Source of the DNA: Planctomycetota bacterium
GTDB taxonomy: Bacteria; Planctomycetota; PUPC01; JABMSA01; JAUWKK01
Reading direction: 5' to 3'
DNA: 12,161 nucleotides
Assembly (NCBI GenBank): GCA_030614245.1
Contig: JAUWKK010000045.1
Location: forward strand, 1 to 12,161
The position numbers and the translations under genes were made by a program. Positions 1 to 8,300 of the stretch are shown here, in pieces (positions within the stretch are counted from its first letter, which is position 1; every line of letters starts with the position of its first letter). The notes under the pieces are model-generated. The model was not told the origin of the DNA. It searched no databases and worked only from the letters and a program-made list of their open reading frames with translations.

Positions 1-1
1 A

Positions 2-265
2 ATTCTATATGGCAGGATCGGCTACATCCACGCAGCGGGGTTACCTGGTGATTCCGTGTACTATCCAATGCGCATGGGATTATCAGAACCCGTATCGATA
101 GGCTGGGCGGCCCACAAGCCGCGCTGCTTCATCTGCTGGCATGCGAGAAATCCTACGTACTACTGGTCGCCCGGCAGGAAGTCGCGGCCGGTAAAGTGCC
201 GCTTTTGCAATGCTGCCGGCCTGTTGAACATCGCTCGCGCCCGCCCCGCCAAGAAACTGCCGTAA
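2..265 (+). CDS. 3' end of an unrecognised protein with two CxxC pairs (partial)
   Basis: The frame is open from the left edge to a TAA at 263-265, so about 87 C-terminal residues are visible. I do not recognise the family. The visible part contains CFIC, then about 21 residues later CRFC, followed by a basic tail ending in KKLP. Two CxxC pairs spaced like this suggest a small zinc ribbon, but nothing else confirms it. Codons in this frame mostly end in G or C, as in the neighbouring genes. The spacer after the stop (TAA, then cccc and aaaggag) resembles the spacer after the next gene (TGA, then cccc and aaaggag), which supports this stop being a true gene end within one operon. A frame +1 alternative without a good start also runs through here, so the call is tentative. 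Confidence 0.4.
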   Translation: MLYGRIGYIHAAGLPGDSVYYPMRMGLSEPVSIGWAAHKPRCFICWHARNPTYYWSPGRKSRPVKCRFCNAAGLLNIARARPAKKLP

Positions 266-276
266 CCCCACGAGTG

Positions 277-348
277 AAAGGAGCTAATATGCTGTCAGAG
301 AACGCTAAAACGGTACAAGACAAGCTCCGCGACCCCGCCGCCATCAGG
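277..348 (+). repeat. Leader module copy 1 (RBS plus first 20 codons)
   Basis: This 72-base stretch aligns without gaps to 861-932, with about 61 identical positions by hand count. It covers the aaaggag ribosome binding site, the ATG, and codons for ENA, DKLR, PA and IR. The longest exact run is 14 bases (aagacaagctccgc). Similarity falls away after codon 20, where the two proteins become unrelated. Confidence 0.85.
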
Positions 349-840
349 CGGGATCGCGGCCGGGCATTCATCATGCTCGCCGCCGCCATCGGCAGCGGCA
401 TGCTCAGCGGATTGGTAGGCTCATGGGTGTTCAGCAGGGGTCCTCAGAAGCTGGTCTATGCCGATGTCATCAGCGCAAGTCGGTTTGAGGTCCGGGGTGG
501 GCCCGGCAGCCCGGCGATAATGAAAATGGGCTACATGAACGACAGGGGCGCGATGATCTGGGGGATCGATGTTAAGGGAGTCAAAGGCAAGTCGCAAATG
601 TTGATGCGTTCCGACTTTCAGGGCAATGGCCGGATGGAGTTTTACGGCACGGATAGCGACTGGGGGCTTCTTATCGGTGCCGCGCCCAACGGTAACGGCT
701 GTGTCAACGTTCGGCAGGGAGGTAATCTTGCCGACGTCGACGGCGAGCGCTTGAATATTGCCACAACCATTCTGCCCGGTCGGATATACCTATCAGGCGC
801 AGATGCATTCCGTAGTATAGGGCCGGAACCGACGCAGTGA
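289..840 (+). CDS. Small membrane-anchored protein with beta-rich repeat body
   Basis: This encodes 183 residues. ATG 289 is chosen over an in-frame ATG at 196 because aaaggag at 277-283 precedes it at normal spacing. Residues 1-26 are a polar, charged N-terminal tail carrying ENA, DKLR and AAIR. Residues 27-48 are one hydrophobic segment rich in Ala, Gly, Met and Leu, likely a membrane anchor or uncleaved signal. The remainder (from about residue 57) is extracytoplasmic in appearance, with short beta-like segments such as SRFEV, GRMEFYG and WGLLIG. They recall planctomycete proteins built from repeats of the type 'f.vvd..G...a.l...dG...l'. That resemblance is from memory and weak. The first 20 residues closely match those of the next gene although the bodies differ. 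The biochemical role is unknown. Confidence 0.75.
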   Translation: MLSENAKTVQDKLRDPAAIRRDRGRAFIMLAAAIGSGMLSGLVGSWVFSRGPQKLVYADVISASRFEVRGGPGSPAIMKMGYMNDRGAMIWGIDVKGVKGKSQMLMRSDFQGNGRMEFYGTDSDWGLLIGAAPNGNGCVNVRQGGNLADVDGERLNIATTILPGRIYLSGADAFRSIGPEPTQ

Positions 841-860
841 CCCCGCAGCGAACTCACCTG

Positions 861-932
861 AAAGGAGCAAATATGCAGCCGGAGAACGCTATAGAGATAG
901 AAGACAAGCTCCGCCACCCCGCCGACATCAGG
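861..932 (+). repeat. Leader module copy 2 (RBS plus first 20 codons)
   Basis: This is the second copy of the leader at 277-348. It includes aaaggag at 861-867, ATG 873 and the first 20 codons of the LamG gene. At protein level 11 of the 19 residues after Met are identical (E, N, A, D, K, L, R, P, A, I, R). Confidence 0.85.
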
Positions 933-1748
933 AACGGAGCGTCAGCCGCGCTGGCCGTCGTGTGCTGGCTCTGCGCCGTCCATTCGGGGGCCGATGGTGC
1001 TCCCGGCGGGCCGATGGTCGCTCACTGGACTTTCGACGAGAACTCCGGCGTGGCGCGCGACGCGAGCGGAAATGGTAACGATGCGACACCGCGATCTCCA
1101 GCAGAAGTTACCCGCATCGGGGGTATCTTCGGCAACGCCATTGCCTTCTCGGGGCAGCACAGTCTCCGGACGCCCGGCAGGCCCGACTTCAGCAAGGTGA
1201 AGAAGATCACGCTCAGCGCCTGGGTGCAGCCCACCGGCTGCGATCAATACAATGAAATCTTCCGCAAGGAAGACGGCACGAACCGCGTCCTGTTCGCGTT
1301 CCAGGAAAGTATGACGGTTCTCTCGCTGGGCTTGAACGTCGGGGGCTACGTCGAATGCGACGCAAAGATCGCCCGTGAGCAAGTCCTTGATGGGACATGG
1401 CACCACTGTGCCGCCACGTTCGACGGCCAGTTCATGCGGGTGTACCTCGACGGTAAAGAGATAGGCAACATGAGCCGCCTCATCGCCATCGCCGGCAGCG
1501 GCAAGCACAACAACGTGAAGGTCGACCCCGTCAGCCTGCGTCGGCTGATACTCCGGGTGGACACTATGTGCCCATACCGCGGCAGCGAGGAGGTTCGGGC
1601 AATAGCCGATCCCGAGTTCCAGGGCGTGGACTGGCTGGCCATCCGCCCGAGGGTAAAGACCGCCCCGGCCCCATCGACTGAGCGGGGGCGGCCCCAGGCA
1701 CGGAGCGAGGTCCGCCTCGCTTCCCGTCTGTTTGGAGAATCGCAGTAG
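873..1748 (+). CDS. Exported or anchored LamG/concanavalin-like domain protein
   Basis: This encodes 291 residues. ATG 873 is chosen because aaaggag at 861-867 sits just upstream; an ATG at 837 overlaps the previous stop and lacks such a site. Residues 1-20 are the same charged leader as in the previous gene (ENA, DKLR, PADIR). Residues 22-40 are hydrophobic, a signal peptide or anchor. Residues 48-260 fit the LamG/concanavalin A-like sandwich (Laminin_G_3 type). It opens with VAHWTFDENSG, then has DASGNGNDA, a FGNAIAFSG strand, ITLSAWVQP, WHHCAATFDG, and MRVYLDGKEIG. It closes with FQGVDWLAI, matching the usual last strand 'F.G.iDevri'. The stretch at residues 205-245 is looser than typical. 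Such domains usually bind carbohydrate or protein at the cell surface; the ligand cannot be told. The last 30 residues are a charged, probably disordered tail. Confidence 0.8.
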   Translation: MQPENAIEIEDKLRHPADIRNGASAALAVVCWLCAVHSGADGAPGGPMVAHWTFDENSGVARDASGNGNDATPRSPAEVTRIGGIFGNAIAFSGQHSLRTPGRPDFSKVKKITLSAWVQPTGCDQYNEIFRKEDGTNRVLFAFQESMTVLSLGLNVGGYVECDAKIAREQVLDGTWHHCAATFDGQFMRVYLDGKEIGNMSRLIAIAGSGKHNNVKVDPVSLRRLILRVDTMCPYRGSEEVRAIADPEFQGVDWLAIRPRVKTAPAPSTERGRPQARSEVRLASRLFGESQ

Positions 1749-1814
1749 GAGGCGGCAAAGATTGTCCGGTGGCGTTATCCCGCCGTCAGGACGGCTCCTA
1801 TCCGGGACACGTAA

Positions 1815-3290
1815 ATGATGGAATGCGAGAGCGTCCTTCCGTTCACCCACTACCAGCAGCCTCAGCGTGAAAGGCTGCAAGATCTGGTCCGTGCGCCTGA
1901 ATGGCAGGCAATCCTGGCTCGACACCATGCCTTGCGACAATGGAAGGCGGACATAAGGGTGCCCCCGGCGGCGCCAGGACAGCAGGTTACGGCAAATCAG
2001 TACCTCGCAGAGCGCAACTTCCAACGGGTGAAGAAGCTCCTGTCGGAAGGCGTCACAGATGAGAACAGGCTTGTGGAGGGCCTGGGCAACTGGAGGGCTG
2101 CCTTGGCGGGGGATGAGCGTTTTCCGATTGTTTTCCTGGGGCTGGTGGTAACACTCGATTGTTTCTTCCTGCCCCGCTGTCTTTACTGTAATCAGACTTG
2201 GTTGCCGCGCCGTTTGACCCTCGATGACTGGAAAGCCTTATTGAGGGAGGCGGCCGAGCCGACCCCGCCCTATGTCTACTTGCCCGGGGGCGAACCACTT
2301 CAATTGGGGGCCGAGATATGGGGTGATAACGGCCTGGTCGCCTCGGCTGCAGATCTCGGATCTGCTGTCAACATTAACACGAACGCCGTTCTGATCACAC
2401 CGCAAGTCGCGCTTCAGTTGGTCAAGGTGGGGCTGGCTAAACTACACATTTCACTGGACAGCATTGACCCAAAAGTGCAGGGGCAATTGTTTCAGGGGCG
2501 TGAACGTCTCGACGCCGTGTTGAACGGCATCTACAACGTGCAGATCGCTCGCGAAGTACTCGGCGCCAACCATCCGCAAGTTCATGTCAACTGTGTGCTT
2601 ACTGCACGGAACCTATTCCAGTTCCCCGACCTGCTGCGTTTTCTGTTGGAGATACGACAAATCAGGTCGTCGAGGTTTGAGGGAAGGATCGGGGAGGATC
2701 CGGTCTTCCGCGATTTTGCCTTTCATCTGATTCCCGTCGGGGGCCGCGAAAATGCCTTGCTACGACCGACTGCCGAGGAGTGGAAGCGGTTCTACAGCGA
2801 GACCTGGGCGGAAGCCGAGCAAGTTTGGCAAGACTATCAGACGGCCGTCGGCGTTCCAGAAGATGAGCGAAATTCTCTGGAGCGGTACTGTCCATTTGCA
2901 AGCCCGTTCCTGCGGGCCGATCATAAGATGGGCCTTGACGAATACTGCGAACGGGCCGCCCAGGGGAACTACTGGCAGGGCGCCCTTGTGGATCGGTGCT
3001 ACGTTGCCCCCACCCAGGCTTTCGTCCTGCCGGATGGCTCTCAACACTGGTGTGGGGCCCACGCCATCCGACATCCACCGCCGCTGGGGAACGTGCAGGG
3101 GAGCACGTTGCGGGAGAACATCCGCGCGAACATCAGCCGATGGGCTGAGTATCCCAATGACTATTGCACCGGTTGTGCCGGAGCGACTTGTGTCATCAAT
3201 CAAACAGCTCAGCGCAATCTGAGAAAACAGGTCTCGGAATGGATCGCTGAGCACGACTGCTTAAGGAACGGGCAAGATACAGACACGTGA
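1815..3290 (+). CDS. Radical SAM protein with SPASM-like C-terminal cysteine cluster
   Basis: This encodes 491 residues. An in-frame TAA lies directly before ATG 1815; a second ATG follows at 1818, and no strong ribosome binding site is visible. The core shows a cysteine triad at C116, C122 and C125 (CX5CX2C rather than the common CX3CX2C), GGEP at 158-161 for SAM binding, and HISLDS at 211-216. These define the radical SAM TIM barrel, which cleaves S-adenosylmethionine at a 4Fe-4S cluster. The C-terminus has C395, C413 (followed by G), then C451, C454 and C459, with LGNV and LRENI between. This is the layout of SPASM/twitch domains that hold auxiliary Fe-S clusters in peptide- and protein-modifying enzymes. 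The first 100 residues are an extra helical region without a recognised domain. The substrate is unknown. The gene follows two leader-sharing membrane proteins by 66 bases, so it may belong to their operon. Confidence 0.8.
   Translation: MMECESVLPFTHYQQPQRERLQDLVRAPEWQAILARHHALRQWKADIRVPPAAPGQQVTANQYLAERNFQRVKKLLSEGVTDENRLVEGLGNWRAALAGDERFPIVFLGLVVTLDCFFLPRCLYCNQTWLPRRLTLDDWKALLREAAEPTPPYVYLPGGEPLQLGAEIWGDNGLVASAADLGSAVNINTNAVLITPQVALQLVKVGLAKLHISLDSIDPKVQGQLFQGRERLDAVLNGIYNVQIAREVLGANHPQVHVNCVLTARNLFQFPDLLRFLLEIRQIRSSRFEGRIGEDPVFRDFAFHLIPVGGRENALLRPTAEEWKRFYSETWAEAEQVWQDYQTAVGVPEDERNSLERYCPFASPFLRADHKMGLDEYCERAAQGNYWQGALVDRCYVAPTQAFVLPDGSQHWCGAHAIRHPPPLGNVQGSTLRENIRANISRWAEYPNDYCTGCAGATCVINQTAQRNLRKQVSEWIAEHDCLRNGQDTDT
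1856..1878. repeat. Small inverted repeat near the radical SAM start
   Basis: The arms gcagcct (1856-1862) and aggctgc (1872-1878) are perfect reverse complements around a 9-base loop. The same arms form the second hairpin of the repeat at 10631-10648. It could be a degenerate relative of that repeat or coincidence. Confidence 0.35.
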
Positions 3291-3365
3291 CGGGCGGAGA
3301 GACTGCGTCCAGCCGGCGCGGAGGAGGGGGCAGCGGGCCGGTATGGTACACCCTGCAATCTCTGC

Positions 3366-3500
3366 CATTCTGAGGCGCGAAGCCCCTCCTGAGGCGGGCA
3401 GGAACGAAGAATCTTTCGAGCTGTAGATGCAGTGCGTACCAACGCTTCTGAAGAGATCGCGCGTCCATCGCGCGAAAGATTCTTCGCTACGCTCAGAATG
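3366..3500. repeat. Foldback intergenic repeat (CHSERSEES-type)
   Basis: Outer arms cattctgag (3366-3374) and ctcagaatg (3492-3500) are reverse complements. So are the inner arms cgaagaatctttcg (3405-3418) and cgaaagattcttcg (3473-3486). The left arm carries about 30 extra bases between its two halves that the right arm lacks. A further perfect 7-base stem, tcgcgcg with cgcgcga around tccat, lies at 3457-3475. Read on the minus strand, the right arm gives CHSERSEES, a peptide well known from mis-annotated ORFs over a dispersed repeat in many bacterial genomes. Its origin and role are unclear. As transcribed RNA it would fold strongly and could act as a 3' end between the two gene blocks. Confidence 0.8.
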
Positions 3501-3752
3501 ACAAGGTAGACGGGCTCTCAACTCCTTGGCTCGCAAGGCTTTGGGTGCTGCACCGTGCGAGAATCTGGCGTTGTAGTGCTAAGGATATGGTTCACTGGAA
3601 ACCTCTATCCCCTTCTCTGATCCGAGATGATAAACACGGCCGCGGGTGCGTTCATCGGTGGGTTGAATCCTCTGCTCCCATTCGTTGGGGCAATTTGTTG
3701 TAAGGCTCAGAATTCGCCTTGAAAGAAGCGCAACTTCGGCTTATCTTGGGTG

Positions 3753-3758
3753 TATAAT
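3753..3758 (+). promoter_or_regulatory. Possible -10 box upstream of the DUF4159 gene
   Basis: A perfect TATAAT lies 52 bases before ATG 3811, in a locally AT-rich stretch inside GC-rich DNA. No convincing -35 hexamer sits at 16-18 bases; TTGAAA at 3719-3724 is 28 bases upstream, too far. TG lies directly before the hexamer, off by one from an extended -10. It is a plausible start of the downstream three-gene operon. Confidence 0.35.
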
Positions 3759-3810
3759 ATCTAAAGAGTAAAATGGTGCGCCGTGCGCCTGTGGAAAAGG
3801 GGGATGCAGT

Positions 3811-5331
3811 ATGAGCCGAAATCGAACGTTTCGCGGATTGATGGCCCTTGCGGCTGCCGCGTCTCTTCTTATTGTAGACCCGCTGCCGCAGATGTCTTAT
3901 GCCGATTTCGAGCCGCCGCCGCCGCCGAAGCCGCATCGGCGCTCGGGAGGCGAGTCCTTCCCGCCACTGCCGCTGCCGGCCACGCCACTGCGCCGAACGG
4001 AGAAGAAACGGCAGCCCGCTCCCCCAGCGCTCATGGGCAAAATCATATACGGCAAGCCCATGTGGATGACTACCAAGGACGGCAGACGTTTCTCATACAA
4101 AGACTGGCAGAGCGATACCACCGACATGCACCGCCTGCTCAAGTGGTGCAACAAGCGTCTCGGCATCCATTACCGAAGCATAGAGCTGCCGCTGAAGGAT
4201 TTTTCATACAGCCCCGCCGAGCTGCCTGTCCTCTACATCACCGGGCACGAGGACTTCGTTTTCACCGAGGAAGAGATCAAGGGGCTGCGGCGGTACATCA
4301 CCGACGGCGGCACGTTATTCTGCGACTGCTGCTGCGGTGCGAGCAAGATCGGCCAGGCCTTTCAGCGCGAGATGCTCCGCATCTTCCCCACCCGCCCGCT
4401 CAGGGCCATTCCCCCCGATCATCCTGTGTATTCCTGCTTCTACGAAATCCGCAAGGTCAAGCTCCGCGAGGAAGGCGCCGCCTGGCGCGAGGCCGCTCCG
4501 AACTGGAAGGGTATGAACATCGGATGCCGTCTCGCCGCCGTTCTTTCCACCTACGACGTCAGTTGCGGCTGGGCGCGGCACGAGCACCCGCAGGGACGCC
4601 GCATACAAGTCGACGATGCCGTCAAGCTCGGCACCAACTTAATCACATACGTGCTGGCCAACTACCAGCTCGGCCGGGCGCTCTCGACCGAGACCGTTTA
4701 CTTCGACAAGAGCGAGAACGCCCGCCAGGAGACAGTTGTCGCCCAGATCATCCACACCGGCGACTGGGACCCCGACCCCTCGGCCGTCATGCACCTGCTG
4801 AAGTTCGCCGCCAGGCAGTCCACTCTCGACGTCAAGTTCAAGCGCGTCGATATCGATCTCCGGAAGGCCGACGCATTCAGGTATCCGTTCCTGTACATGA
4901 CGGGCCACAGGGATTTCGTGCTCTCCGAACAGGAAATCGCGTCATTGCGGGCCTATCTCCGCAACGGCGGGGTGCTGTTATCGGATGCGTGTTGCGGCCG
5001 GGCCGGCTTCGACGCGGCTTTCCGCCGCGAGATCAAGCGAGTCCTGCCCGACGCCGACCTCGAATTGCTACCGGCGGACCACCCGGTGTATTCGTCGGTA
5101 TTCAAGGTCGGCCAGGTAAAGTACACCGAATGGCTGAAAGAGGAGAAGCCGGACCTCAAGCGGCCGATGCTCGAAGGCATCAGTATCGGCGGCTCACTGG
5201 CCGTTATCTACAGCCGGTACGACTTGGGATGCGGCTGGGAAGGCCACACGCATCCTTATGCACTCGGCATCCAGCAGGCGGATGCACTCAAGCTCGGAAC
5301 AAACTGCATTGTCTACGCACTCACGCACTGA
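3811..5331 (+). CDS. Exported protein with two tandem DUF4159 domains
   Basis: This encodes 506 residues. ATG 3811 has aaggggga at 3797-3804 upstream. Residues 1-31 form a signal peptide (basic start, Leu/Ala core, likely cut after SYA). A Pro-rich linker fills about 34-73. Two DUF4159 repeats follow, about 75-285 and 300-506. Each has LYITGH/LYMTGH with a following DFV (141-150; 361-370), then LRxYxxxGG, then a cysteine pair before Gly (CCCG at 173-176, CCG at 394-396). Each continues with DHPVYS (203-208; 423-428) and ends with YDxxCGWxxHxHP (248-260; 470-482) and KLGTN. The paired Cys and His residues are conserved between repeats and could bind metal or form disulfides; this is inference. 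DUF4159 folds resemble glutamine-amidotransferase-like sandwiches, but no catalytic activity is established. The next gene starts 22 bases downstream, suggesting coupled expression. Confidence 0.85.
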   Translation: MSRNRTFRGLMALAAAASLLIVDPLPQMSYADFEPPPPPKPHRRSGGESFPPLPLPATPLRRTEKKRQPAPPALMGKIIYGKPMWMTTKDGRRFSYKDWQSDTTDMHRLLKWCNKRLGIHYRSIELPLKDFSYSPAELPVLYITGHEDFVFTEEEIKGLRRYITDGGTLFCDCCCGASKIGQAFQREMLRIFPTRPLRAIPPDHPVYSCFYEIRKVKLREEGAAWREAAPNWKGMNIGCRLAAVLSTYDVSCGWARHEHPQGRRIQVDDAVKLGTNLITYVLANYQLGRALSTETVYFDKSENARQETVVAQIIHTGDWDPDPSAVMHLLKFAARQSTLDVKFKRVDIDLRKADAFRYPFLYMTGHRDFVLSEQEIASLRAYLRNGGVLLSDACCGRAGFDAAFRREIKRVLPDADLELLPADHPVYSSVFKVGQVKYTEWLKEEKPDLKRPMLEGISIGGSLAVIYSRYDLGCGWEGHTHPYALGIQQADALKLGTNCIVYALTH

Positions 5332-5353
5332 ACTCGGGGAGCAGACCGCCCGG

Positions 5354-8300
5354 ATGCAGTACGAAGACCGTCAACTCCCGGATTATCAATCGTATGATGA
5401 GCTGGCGGAGCGCATCGACCGCACCCGCCGCCGCTGGCGAGCGGCGGATATCTGGCATCAGCGTGCGGCGTTCATTGCTATCGTTGCGGGGATGATGCTC
5501 GCGTTCGCCGCGACTGAAGCGCTCTTCCACCCGCCATCAAGCGTCCGTTGGGCGATGTTCGGCGTCTTCGTCGCCGCTGCGGCCGCCGGAACCGCGCTGC
5601 TGCTGATCCGCCCCATGCTGCATCGCAGGTCCGACGAGGAAGTCGCCATCCACGTCGAGCGCTGTTTCCCGCAGATCCGCAACGGTCTGATCAACAGCGT
5701 TCAGCTCTCGCAGGACCCGATGGTCACGGCCCCGGCGATCGTCGACAGGTTAATCCGGAACGTAGCCGACGGCACGCGCGAGCTGCGGTTCGTATCGGCT
5801 ATCGATCTGAGGCCGCTCAAGCGCTTCGCTGCCGCAGCGGTGCTCATCGTTCTTGCAGTCGTCGGCCTCACCGCCGCCTGGCCCGATAACGCCCGAAACG
5901 CAATCGCACGTGTCCTCATGCCCTGGAAGTATATCCCGGCAATGGGAGCCGCCCGCATCGTCAGCGTCGATGCCCCCGCCAGTGTCTTCGCAGGAGAGAA
6001 CCTGCATATCATCGTTACCGCCGATAACATCCCCGACGAGGCGGTTGATGCCGTCATTCTGCACAAATGGGCCGACCCGGAGGAGACTGTCGCCAAGCTC
6101 GATGAACGCATCAAGGAACGCACCTCGGCGGGCGACCTGCCGGCTAATGCCGATGCAATGCGCGAACACGTCCGGCGGAACGTCGAACTGCGGCAGGTCA
6201 TGGCGCCCGTGGGCGATGCTCAATTCGCAGGGATCATCCGCGAGGTATGGTTCCCGCTCGTCTTCCGCATCCGCATCAACGACACCGAGACACTGTATCA
6301 CCGCGTCGATGTCGCAACCCGCCCCGCCGTGCAGGGTGTCGACGTCGCATACACATTCCCCGAATACACGGGGCTGGCATCCGCCGAGGAGAAGAGCACT
6401 AACGGGGCGCTGCGGGCGATCAAGGGCACCGACGCGGCACTCACCGTCACGGCCAACAAGCCCATCGCCAGGGCTGGCCTGCTGCTCAACGGCAAGACTA
6501 AACGCAAACTGCTGATCGACCCCGAAAGCCTCAAGATGTCGGCAAGGCTGCGCATCACCCGGAATGGCAGCTACACCATAAACCTGGTCGATGAAGATGG
6601 CAACGCAAACCGCGATCCCATACAACGGCTCATACGGTGCATCCAGGACCGCCCGCCGTCCATCCGCTTCTCGGCGCCTGCCCAAGATGTCAGTATTCCG
6701 CTCGGCGGCACGGTTTCTTTTATTCTGCAGATGGAAATGAAGGCTCACGACGACTTCGGCATCAGCACCATCAGCCTTCTAGCCCAGCGAAACCAGGATG
6801 GCACGGTCGCCGCCTTCAAGCGAATGCACACCTGGAAGACGTTCCTCGACCCGAAGAACGTCGCGCAGACATATTCCTGGAGATTCTCGCCCGCCGACTA
6901 CACCACCGGCGACCGCATAGTCTACTATGCCGAAGCAATCGACAACAACGACGTCTCAGGTGCCGGCAAGGCCTCGACGGCCCGGTTCGTCGTCCAGATC
7001 GAGGACAAAGGCAAGGTCATCGCCGACCTTGACAGGAAGTTCGACGACTGGATGAAGCAACTCGCCCAGATACTGAAGGCCCAGCAGGAAGCCCGAGCCG
7101 GTGCGAAGCATCTCCATGGCCTGCCGCTCGGAAGGCTCAAGGCCGCCGCCGCAAGAATCGAACAGAAGCAGATCGGCATCCGCAGGGATACTATCATCGT
7201 CGCAAATGCCATCGAGCCGCTCGATGCGCGCATAGTGCGCGTCAGGGACGTACTCCACGGCCTCACCGCTCATGAAATGGCCGACGCTATCCGCCATGCT
7301 TCCGATCTCACCCGGGCGGTCACCAACAAGCTCCCGGAGCTCGAACAAACGCAGGACAAAATCATCGCCGTCCTGCAAGAAATAATCGATCTCCTGCCGC
7401 GGCTCGCCGAAGCTGCAAAGGAGGAAGAGGATGAAGATGACGCCGGCGACTTGCCAGAGGACGTCCAAGACAAACTCAAGGACCTCGCGGACGCGCTCAA
7501 GGATTTCATCGACGAGCAGAAGAAAGTCATCGAGACGACAGAAGACCTGGCCAAGAAGCCCGTCGACGACTTCACAGACGAGGATGATAAGCTCGTCGAG
7601 GAACTCGCAGCAATCGAGGACAAGTGGTCGCGGTTCCTCAAGGAAGCCCATAGCGATCTGAGCAAGCTTCCCGAGCAGGATTTCTCGAACCCTTCGCTGC
7701 TCAAGGAGCTGATAGAGATACAGAGCGAAGTCGAGATGGCGGAGGGCGCCCTGTCGAAGAAAGTGATGGAGATAGCGACCCCGCTCGAGGAGAATGGCGT
7801 GGAGCTGGCCCAGTCGCTCGCCACTCATCTCGAGAAGTGGCTCCCCGACACGCCGGACCGCGATCGCTGGCAGATGGAAGAGCCGCTCGGCGACTACGAG
7901 ACGCCGATGGCCGAGCTACCCGACGAGCTCGAAGACATAGTCGGAGAGCTGATGGAAGAGCAGGAGGACATCTTCGATGAGATGGAAGACGCGACGAGCG
8001 GGTGGGCCGATTCCCTGGACAAGGGGGCCGGGTGGGACACGATGGATGGCCCCATCAGCAACATGAGCGCCCAGGGCGTGACCGGCAACCGGCTCCCCAA
8101 CCAGAGCGAGATCGGCGGCAGGTCGGGCGAGGGGCGGAGCGGCAAATCCAGCGGCGAATTCGTCGAGGAAACCGCCACCGGCAAAGGTGGACGCGATACG
8201 CCAACGCGGCTGACGCCCGAGGCCTTCTCGAAGGGGCAGATCAAGGATACGTCCAAGGACCCCACCGGCGGAGCTACCGGAGGCGGCAAGGTCTCCGGAG

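Larger units (their letters stand above)
3291..3810. other. Intergenic region without a credible gene
   Basis: About 520 bases separate the radical SAM gene from the DUF4159 gene. Open frames here on the minus strand are short, have repeat-like content and lack good starts. The region contains the foldback element at 3366-3500 and a possible promoter near 3753. No tRNA or other structured RNA gene could be recognised. The rest shows nothing I can name. Confidence 0.7.

Noticed and set aside
1437..1640. Possible frameshift in the last third of the LamG domain
   Set aside because: The other + strand frames give no LamG-like sequence, and the original frame returns to FQGVDWLAI, which fits the final strand, so the region is divergent rather than shifted.
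1782..1795. Short hairpin gccgtc/gacggc before the radical SAM gene as a terminator
   Set aside because: The loop is only two bases, no T-run follows, and the next gene starts 20 bases later.
942..2024. 360-codon minus-strand open frame across the LamG and radical SAM genes
   Set aside because: It crosses two well-supported + strand genes, and its protein has no recognisable domain; it is an antisense shadow.
3366..3500. CRISPR array or insertion sequence in the gap
   Set aside because: There are no regularly spaced direct repeats and no transposase; the structure is a single foldback.
3261..3536. 91-codon minus-strand frame containing CHSERSEES
   Set aside because: This peptide is the translation of a dispersed DNA repeat and a known cause of false gene calls.
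3645..3690. Sequence resembling a tRNA T-loop (gggttgaatcc)
   Set aside because: The flanking bases do not form the 5-base stem, and no acceptor or anticodon arm could be found.
3783..5495. 570-codon open frame overlapping the DUF4159 gene
   Set aside because: It is full of Arg, Pro and His in the pattern of an out-of-frame read of GC-rich coding DNA, and the overlapping frame has clear domains, a signal peptide and a good ribosome binding site.
5750..6748. 332-codon minus-strand open frame inside the DUF4175-like gene
   Set aside because: It lies wholly antisense to a coherent domain-bearing gene and shows only mirror-image composition.
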